DNA of 11,257 nucleotides from Acholeplasmataceae bacterium UBA2284. Lineage in GTDB: Bacteria > Bacillota_I > Bacilli_A > Acholeplasmatales > Acholeplasmataceae. The position numbers and the translations under genes were made by a program. The notes below the pieces were generated by a model. It was given only the letters and a program-made list of their open reading frames with translations. It made no database searches and was not told the origin of the DNA. The stretch is taken from NCBI GenBank assembly GCA_002345705.1, contig DDWO01000016.1, positions 36,566 to 47,822 of the forward strand, written 5' to 3'. This document shows positions 6,375-11,257 of the stretch, one piece after another (the stretch's first letter is position 1; every line of letters starts with the position of its first letter).

Positions 6375-6966
6375 GTTATTGCAGTTATTTTGGATTTTCT
6401 TTAAGATAGGACTATTCACATTTGGTGGTGGATATGCGATGATCCCACTCATTCAATATGAGCTGGTTGGTAGAGGTTATATATCCATTGAACTATTATA
6501 CGATTTTATTGGTATTAGTGAATCAACTCCTGGACCTATTGCAATTAATATGGCAACCTTTATTGGAAATGATGCGATGAGAGAATATGGATTTATTGCT
6601 AGAATTTTAGGATCAATGGCTACAACCATCGGTGTTGCACTACCTTCATTCATTATTATTCTATTAATAGCATCCCTAGGTAGTAAGTTTTTACAAAGTA
6701 AATTTGTTGAAGAAGCATTTAAAGGCCTCAAGCCTGCTGTTATCGGATTAATCTTTAGTGTTTCTATCGGTTTAATTGTACATGCAGTATTTCCAAATAT
6801 TCGTTTCGATCAGTTAATATTTGATTTTGCAGGGTTTAATTATAAGAGCTTAATCATATTAGTGATTGTTGTGATTACAGGTGTTTTTTATAAGAAGCTA
6901 TCGCCAATCAAGATTATATTACTATCTTCAATATTAGGTATGATTATCTATAGCATTCTTCCATAG
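6364..6966 (+). CDS. Chromate-type transporter, second half-size subunit
   Basis: The 200-residue partner of the preceding protein carries the same CHR domain: FFKIGLFTFGGG (12-23), SESTPGPIAIN (52-62), ALPSF (92-96) and the family's GLKPAVIGLI segment (121-130). It is clearly homologous to the first subunit, notably around FGGG and STPG, yet diverged elsewhere, which fits the N-type and C-type halves of paired transporters that assemble as a heterodimer in the membrane. The gene starts inside the end of the first subunit (11-nt overlap), so the two are probably made in equal amounts. The next gene follows after 8 nt. The substrate is chromate or a related oxyanion, not resolved by sequence. 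Confidence 0.92.
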   Translation: MIIELLQLFWIFFKIGLFTFGGGYAMIPLIQYELVGRGYISIELLYDFIGISESTPGPIAINMATFIGNDAMREYGFIARILGSMATTIGVALPSFIIILLIASLGSKFLQSKFVEEAFKGLKPAVIGLIFSVSIGLIVHAVFPNIRFDQLIFDFAGFNYKSLIILVIVVITGVFYKKLSPIKIILLSSILGMIIYSILP

Positions 6967-6974
6967 GTGATGAA

Positions 6975-7715
6975 ATGATGAAAGATTTGAATTGGTTAAA
7001 AACGAATAATATTGCACATCGAGGCTTCCATTCTCTAGATAAAACAATCCCTGAGAACTCCTTATTAGCCTTTAAGAAGGCTTTGGAAAAGGGATATTCA
7101 ATTGAGCTTGACTTGAATGTATTAAAGGATGGAACTGTTATATCATTTCATGATATGAATTTAAAAAGACTTTGTAATGATGACAGAGATATTAGTGAAT
7201 TAAATTATACTGATATCAAGGATTTGAAAATAAATCAAACAAATGAACATATAGCAACTATAGATGAAGTCATAGAGCTAGTTGATGGTAAAGTGCCTTT
7301 ACTCATTGAGCTAAAGCCACATGGAAATGTTATCTTTTTATGTGAGTCATTAATGAAGTCTATGAAGGACTATCGGGGTCAATGGGCAGTGTTTTCCTTT
7401 CATCCTAGTGTAGTCAAATGGTTTAAGAAAAACTATCCAGAAGTGATTAGAGGTCAAATTGCTGAATACTTTAAGGATAATAAAAATTTGAGCAGGTTTT
7501 CTAAATATTTGATGAAATCGATGTTTTTTAATCGCTTTTCTAAGCCAGATTTTGTAAGCTATGGAATTTATGATATGCCCAATAAATACTTAGATCGATT
7601 AATGAAAAAGGGCATGACTGTAATTAGCTATGCCGCTAGATCTCAAGAGGAACTAGATTTTGTAAAATCTCATTATCATAATGCTGTATTTGAATACTTT
7701 GAGCCTAAAAAATAA
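6975..7715 (+). CDS. Glycerophosphodiester phosphodiesterase (GDPD)
   Basis: The 246-residue enzyme should hydrolyse glycerophosphodiesters to glycerol-3-phosphate and an alcohol. The catalytic motifs are present: AHRG (H15, R16), PENS (E27, N28), IELDLN with metal ligands E44 and D46, FHD (H59), and IELKPHG with E112 and K114. No signal peptide or membrane helix is seen, so it should act in the cytoplasm, for example on deacylated phospholipid headgroups. The C-terminal part is atypical: the usual WTVN-type strand reads VISYAARS (216-223), and the final GxxTDxP-like motif is absent, replaced by FEYFEPKK. AGGTGA (6965-6970) precedes two adjacent ATGs; 6978 has better spacing (7 nt) than 6975 (4 nt), so the protein may lack its first Met. 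It is the last gene of the transporter operon; a link between lipid turnover and oxyanion transport is not obvious. Confidence 0.9.
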   Translation: MMKDLNWLKTNNIAHRGFHSLDKTIPENSLLAFKKALEKGYSIELDLNVLKDGTVISFHDMNLKRLCNDDRDISELNYTDIKDLKINQTNEHIATIDEVIELVDGKVPLLIELKPHGNVIFLCESLMKSMKDYRGQWAVFSFHPSVVKWFKKNYPEVIRGQIAEYFKDNKNLSRFSKYLMKSMFFNRFSKPDFVSYGIYDMPNKYLDRLMKKGMTVISYAARSQEELDFVKSHYHNAVFEYFEPKK

Positions 7716-7738
7716 GGGTGCCGGTTGGCACCCTTTTT
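7716..7738. terminator. Bidirectional terminator between convergent genes
   Basis: A perfect 7-bp GC-rich stem (GGGTGCC / GGCACCC) with a GGTT loop starts at the base after the GDPD stop codon and is followed by five T. On the minus strand the same stem is followed by TTATTTTTT, serving the sugar transporter gene whose stop is at 7740. It fills the whole 24-nt gap. Confidence 0.92.
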
Positions 7739-7739
7739 G

Positions 7740-9344
7740 TTAATCCATATCGACATCGAAGCTTTCTAATATTGTTTTCTTCTCTGCTTTTGAATCTCCA
7801 TGCTTTGTAAAATACATGGTTATAAATGCTGTAGCAACAAAGAATGTTGCATATGGGAATAAGGCTTTTTGATGAATGGAGTCCATGAGGAATCCGGATA
7901 GAATTGGTGTTAAGATTTGTGCTGCCATTGAAAATGAGTAGTAATACCCTGTATATTTTCCGACATTCGAGCCTTTAGCAAGCTCTACCACCATTGGATA
8001 GGAGTTAACGTTTATCGTTGCCCAACCAATACCTGTTAGTCCAAAGATAATAAACATTAACCAACCTGTATCCTTGGTTAGGAAGAATACAGAACCAAAG
8101 CATAATGTTAATAAAACGATACCAGCAAGAATTGTCTTTCTTCTACCAAATTTTGTAGATAGAATACCGATTGGAATGAAGGCAATGATTGCAGTGACAT
8201 TCGCTACTAATAAAGGTAACGTAAATGAAGGCAATTGTAAAATCTTTGGTGCGTAATCTGAAACCTTGGTCATGACAGCGTTATAGCCCATAAACCAAAG
8301 GAATACTGAAATTAAAATAAGATATAGTGATAATTTTTTGTCCTTAGGTAATTCATTCATATCATGAACATCATCATCATCTTCAGATAAACCATGCTTT
8401 AAGTCAAGTGCTTCTCTCTCAGCTACAAGCTTAGGTTCTTTAACCTTCCATAGGAAGAATGCAAGAACAAGTAGCATAATGAGACCAACACTCACAAATG
8501 CCATGGTGTAATTGACATAGGATCTTCCACCAAGTCCAAATACTGTAAGTAGGACGAGCGCGGTAACACCAGCAGCTGCACCCATTAAATTAATAATGGC
8601 GTTCGCTTTACTTCTGAGTGGCTTCATCGTGACATCCGGCATTAAGGATACTGCTGGAGATCTAAATACGGACATCGCAATCAGTGCGATTAATAAAATT
8701 CCAACAAACACAATAAAGTTTAATGGATTAGCAACAGTTACCATCCAAGCTAAATCACTTAAATAGGTATGATAGTATCCATCCAGATAGGATTGGTCGA
8801 TTGCATTTAAGGTTGATGCAGTATTGTTTGTTAAGATTTGGTTCATTGGTTCATAAACATTCTTTTCCCAACTGTCAAATCTTGATTGAGTGATTTCTCC
8901 ATTTGCTAAAGCAACTGTACGCTCTAATCTCATTTCAAGGGTTAAACCCTTCCAGAAGAGCTCAAGCTCTTTTACTGAGTCATCGGAATCAACAATGAGC
9001 TCATATCGATTAATAATAGTAGTTTCTTCGATTTTATTCGTTTGTATGTTATCAACAAATGATAATCCGATAAATGCGAATGCAGCAACCACAGTCCCAA
9101 TAATCACATAAGGAGTTCTTCTTCCTAACTTGTGATTCGTTTTATCGGAGATTGCTCCAAATAAAGGTAACATAAATAAAGCTAAGACATTATCAAGTGC
9201 CATAACAACACCAGACCATGTTTGATTTAACCCAAACTTATCAATTAAAATCTTAGTGATAATTGAGTCATAGGTTTGCCAGAAAATCGTGATAATGAAA
9301 AATGCTAAACCAACGTAAAACGTCTTTTTGTAATCGAGTTTCAT
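7740..9344 (-). CDS. SLC45/GPH-like sugar transporter (major facilitator superfamily)
   Basis: The 534-residue membrane protein resembles the SLC45-like sucrose/maltose transporters of Firmicutes. Hallmarks are the motif GAISDKTNHKLGRR (63-76) with its counterpart STKFGRRKT (396-404), the segment FRSPAVSLMPDVT (227-239) followed by RSKANAIINLMG, WFMGYNAVMTK (350-360), WATINVNSYPMVVE (441-454) and GYYYSFSMAAQILTP (466-480). About 12 helices are visible. Between helices 3 and 4 an extra hydrophilic stretch of about 95 residues (104-199) would lie outside the cell; it is rich in charged residues and probably helical. The central cytoplasmic loop carries an acidic cluster, SEDDDDVHDMNE (320-331). 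The likely cargo is a di- or oligosaccharide taken up with a cation, plausibly maltodextrin given the nearby amylase, but this is an inference. An AGGGTGA site precedes the ATG; promoter and terminator are its own. Confidence 0.87.
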   Translation of the reverse strand: MKLDYKKTFYVGLAFFIITIFWQTYDSIITKILIDKFGLNQTWSGVVMALDNVLALFMLPLFGAISDKTNHKLGRRTPYVIIGTVVAAFAFIGLSFVDNIQTNKIEETTIINRYELIVDSDDSVKELELFWKGLTLEMRLERTVALANGEITQSRFDSWEKNVYEPMNQILTNNTASTLNAIDQSYLDGYYHTYLSDLAWMVTVANPLNFIVFVGILLIALIAMSVFRSPAVSLMPDVTMKPLRSKANAIINLMGAAAGVTALVLLTVFGLGGRSYVNYTMAFVSVGLIMLLVLAFFLWKVKEPKLVAEREALDLKHGLSEDDDDVHDMNELPKDKKLSLYLILISVFLWFMGYNAVMTKVSDYAPKILQLPSFTLPLLVANVTAIIAFIPIGILSTKFGRRKTILAGIVLLTLCFGSVFFLTKDTGWLMFIIFGLTGIGWATINVNSYPMVVELAKGSNVGKYTGYYYSFSMAAQILTPILSGFLMDSIHQKALFPYATFFVATAFITMYFTKHGDSKAEKKTILESFDVDMD

Positions 9345-9384
9345 ATCTTCACCCTATCTTCATTTTTTTCAAATCGTTAAAATA

Positions 9385-9395
9385 ATTATAGCATG
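9385..9395 (-). promoter_or_regulatory. Extended -10 promoter of the sugar transporter gene
   Basis: On the minus strand CATG-C-TATAAT gives a perfect -10 (9390-9385) with TG one base upstream. No clear -35. The transcript would start near 9378, giving a leader of about 33 nt. An imperfect cre-like sequence (9369-9382) overlaps the predicted start. Confidence 0.7.
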
Positions 9396-9433
9396 TTTTT
9401 TTTATTATGCTTTCATTTGAAAATCAAATAATG

Positions 9434-9466
9434 AAAAAAGGGGATGCCTGTTGATTTGGCATCCCC
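9434..9466 (-). terminator. Terminator of the repeat-bearing surface protein gene
   Basis: A perfect 9-bp stem (GGGGATGCC / GGCATCCCC, 9440-9448 and 9458-9466) with a 9-nt loop is followed on the minus strand by six T (9439-9434). It lies 24 nt after the stop of the surface protein gene and upstream of the transporter promoter. The plus strand also has GATTTTT after the stem, so it could work both ways. Confidence 0.92.
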
Positions 9467-9490
9467 GATTTTTGATTAATATTAATATAT

Positions 9491-11257
9491 CTAAGCTATT
9501 TGATAGAATTTTGAAGTTGCATTAAATACCCAAGCAGCACTTCCTGTAATACCACCAAGATTAGCTGTCCACCAAGCTTGATCTAAGCCTGATAAATCAG
9601 CAAGAACATTAGCAGGATCAAGTTGAACTGCTACACCTGCTTGTTGACCTACATAATGTGCAAATACATTTGTGAATATTGGATCTGTCGTATTCGCATC
9701 AACATTTCTTCTACCGATTACACCGTGTTGTCCATCAGATGTAGCGAGTACAAATTCAACATCAGTAAACACATCAGTTGCAGTTAAGCTACCAAATCTG
9801 AAATAACCAACTAGTGTTCCTGAAGATCTACCCTTGAGTGTAGAGTCTTCAATAACGACTCTTGTAAATGTAAGTGCTGCAGTTGCTGCATTGGTATAAC
9901 CAACAATTCCACCTACACCTGCATCTGTTGAAAAATTTGTAGATTCTGTAGTTGAACCAAATACATAAACATCTGTTAAAGTCACTGCATGATCTGCACG
10001 ACCTGCAATAAATGCTACATTCTTATTGGTATTGAATGCAGTTGAACTGATTATTTGTAAATTGGTAATTGTTAAAGGTAATGAAGCGTTCCCTACAACA
10101 ACACCAACACCTTCACCTGCTGTACCAGCAGCTGAGGAGTTCTTGATCACTACGTTATTAATTACAGTTTCTGCTGTTTCAATTCTACCGATTAATACAC
10201 CAACTCTACCGACTGCGTCAACATGTGCATTATCAATAGTTAAATCATGAATGACTGCTCCATTGGTTCTTTGGAAAATACCGCCATAGACCCCAGTACC
10301 ACTACCATCAATAGTGATGTTAGAAATTGTCATTCCATTACCATTTAAAATGCCACGGAATGCAGTACCGGTTCCTGTAACTGTCCAAGTAAAGCCTGTG
10401 AAATCAATGTCATTTGCTAGGTAGAACTCATCAGCTGAGCCACCCTTTGTCATATCATGGAATTCTTGAGCAGTTGAGATTGCTGTTCCAGCAGGAACAA
10501 CCACTTCTACTTCCCATTTAGCAAATAGAGTTGTATTAGATGTCACTACATCTGTTTCAAATACCCATAGGTTTGTGAATTCAACTTCCTTATACCAACC
10601 TTCAAATGTATATCCATCCTTAGTTGGTTCTGTTGGAAGAGTTATGGTTGCACCATGCATTACATTAGTTAATGGATCAATAGCTGTTCCACCATTTGAA
10701 TCAAATGTTACTGTGTATGTAACTGCCATCCATTTTGCATAAAGAGTTGTGTTAGCTGTTACTGTATCCGTTGTGAAATTCCATAAAGTAGTTAATCCGA
10801 CTTCCTTATACCAGCCATCAAATGTGTAATTTTCTCTTGTTGGAGCTGTTGGTGCAGTAATGGTTGTACCTGACATGACTGAAGGCATACTAGCTACTGC
10901 TGAGCCACCATTAGATTCAAAGGAAACAGTGAATGTTACTGCTGTCCATTTTGCATAAAGTGTAGTATTAGATGTCACTGTATCTGTTGTAAAATTCCAA
11001 GGAGTAGTTAATCCAACTTCCTTATACCAGCCATCAAATGTGTAATGCTCTTTTGTTGGAGCTGTTGGTGCAGTAATTGTTGTACCTGACATCACATTAG
11101 TTAGTGATGCTACTGCTGAACCACCGTTTGATTCAAATGCTACTGTGAAATGAATTGGAGTCCATTTTGCATAAAGTGTGATATTTGCATCAACAGTGTC
11201 AGTTGCAAATACAAAGCTGTTAGTTAATTCAGCTTCCTTATACCAGCCATCAAATGT
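9491..11257 (-). CDS. C-terminal part of a large InlB-B-repeat/GLUG surface protein
   Basis: The frame is open to the window edge, so 588 residues are visible and the start, signal and promoter lie beyond 11257; the GTG at 11095 is an internal codon. From the N-terminal side there is a partial and then three complete Listeria-Bacteroides (InlB B) repeats, each 72 residues, with the motifs FESNGG or FDSNGG, YTFDGWYKE and LYAKW. From about residue 255 a GLUG-like region begins (STAQEFHDM, then LANDIDFTG, then FRGILNGNGMTISNI) and gives about seven rungs of a parallel beta-helix marked by GxxxG-type turns such as GVLIGR, GVVVGN, GGIVGY and GTLVGY. The C-terminus (WWTANLGGITGSAAWVF, then KFYQIA) has no LPXTG motif and no membrane helix, so anchoring is probably an N-terminal lipid or helix. 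A role in adhesion or carbohydrate binding is likely, but no enzyme motif is seen. Confidence 0.88.
   Translation of the reverse strand, partial: TFDGWYKEAELTNSFVFATDTVDANITLYAKWTPIHFTVAFESNGGSAVASLTNVMSGTTITAPTAPTKEHYTFDGWYKEVGLTTPWNFTTDTVTSNTTLYAKWTAVTFTVSFESNGGSAVASMPSVMSGTTITAPTAPTRENYTFDGWYKEVGLTTLWNFTTDTVTANTTLYAKWMAVTYTVTFDSNGGTAIDPLTNVMHGATITLPTEPTKDGYTFEGWYKEVEFTNLWVFETDVVTSNTTLFAKWEVEVVVPAGTAISTAQEFHDMTKGGSADEFYLANDIDFTGFTWTVTGTGTAFRGILNGNGMTISNITIDGSGTGVYGGIFQRTNGAVIHDLTIDNAHVDAVGRVGVLIGRIETAETVINNVVIKNSSAAGTAGEGVGVVVGNASLPLTITNLQIISSTAFNTNKNVAFIAGRADHAVTLTDVYVFGSTTESTNFSTDAGVGGIVGYTNAATAALTFTRVVIEDSTLKGRSSGTLVGYFRFGSLTATDVFTDVEFVLATSDGQHGVIGRRNVDANTTDPIFTNVFAHYVGQQAGVAVQLDPANVLADLSGLDQAWWTANLGGITGSAAWVFNATSKFYQIA
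10514..11257 (-). repeat. In-frame tandem repeats of exactly 216 bp (InlB B type)
   Basis: The anchor CTTATACCAGCCATCAAATG recurs at 11237, 11021 and 10805, with a mismatched copy at 10589, an exact 216-bp step (72 codons) each time. The copies at 10826-11041 and 10610-10825 share long near-identical stretches, while the copy next to the beta-helix has diverged (FEGWYKEVEF instead of FDGWYKEVGL). The array continues out of the window. Confidence 0.9.

Noticed and set aside
6372..6404. TGA read as tryptophan (mycoplasma code)
   Set aside because: Read-through would add only about ten residues before TAA, and the tryptophans in conserved motifs I checked are written TGG, so TGA is taken as a stop.
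9411..9422. Inverted repeat TTTCATTTGAAA upstream of the transporter promoter as an operator
   Set aside because: A 5-bp AT-rich palindrome is expected by chance here, and it lacks the central CG of LacI-type sites.
11093..11095. GTG as start of the repeat-bearing surface protein
   Set aside because: The frame stays open upstream to the window edge and encodes another InlB-B repeat, so this GTG is an internal valine.
10514..11257. Regular repeats as a CRISPR array
   Set aside because: The period is 216 bp, in frame, and encodes InlB-B protein repeats; no short repeat/spacer structure exists.
9491..11257. Calling the surface protein an internalin
   Set aside because: Only the B-repeat is shared; no leucine-rich repeats are visible in the window.

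Overview
The window looks like chromosome of an AT-rich, low-GC relative of the Firmicutes, most likely a Mollicutes-type bacterium that uses the standard code (an Acholeplasma/Izemoplasma-like lineage). This is an inference from several signs. Tryptophan is written TGG, and TGA serves as a stop (6372-6374). There are many short-signal lipoproteins with a LxxC lipobox. Surface proteins carry bacterial Ig-like and InlB-B (Listeria-Bacteroides) repeats, and no LPXTG anchor is visible. Promoters are of the Bacillus type with an extended -10. No rRNA, tRNA, CRISPR array, transposase or phage gene is seen.

Layout. (1) 1-744, plus strand: the C-terminal end of an Ig-like surface protein, tightly followed by a small lipoprotein of unknown function, then a UUCG-loop terminator. 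(2) 745-3556, minus strand: a three-gene operon of RDD membrane protein, lipoprotein alpha-amylase (GH13) and DUF1189/YvdJ-like membrane protein, joined by two 1-nt TAATG stop/start overlaps. Its promoter has a LacI/CcpA-type palindrome at the -35 position. (3) 3659-5713, minus strand: an Ig-domain lipoprotein of the UshA/5'-nucleotidase family with its own promoter and terminator. (4) 5805-7715, plus strand, divergent from (3): a pair of half-size chromate-type transporters and a glycerophosphodiester phosphodiesterase in one operon. (5) 7740-9344, minus strand: an SLC45/GPH-like sugar transporter of the major facilitator superfamily with a large extra loop. (6) 9491-11257, minus strand: the C-terminal 588 residues of a large surface protein with InlB-B repeats at an exact 216-bp period followed by a GLUG-type beta-helix; its start lies beyond the window.

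How it fits together. The most coherent theme is use of alpha-glucan outside the cell. A membrane-tethered amylase would cut starch or maltodextrin, the DUF1189 protein belongs to a family that occurs in maltodextrin operons, and the SLC45-like transporter could import the products, all plausibly under a MalR/CcpA-like regulator. The second theme is scavenging at the cell surface: a tethered nucleotidase that would release nucleosides and phosphate, plus Ig-like and repeat-bearing surface proteins. Gaps between genes are very short and largely filled by promoters and strand-specific or bidirectional terminators. I do not see a clearly new defence or mobile system. The best leads are the amylase operon with its operator, the divergent promoter with three GTTATAAT copies, and the unusual active-site loop of the nucleotidase.
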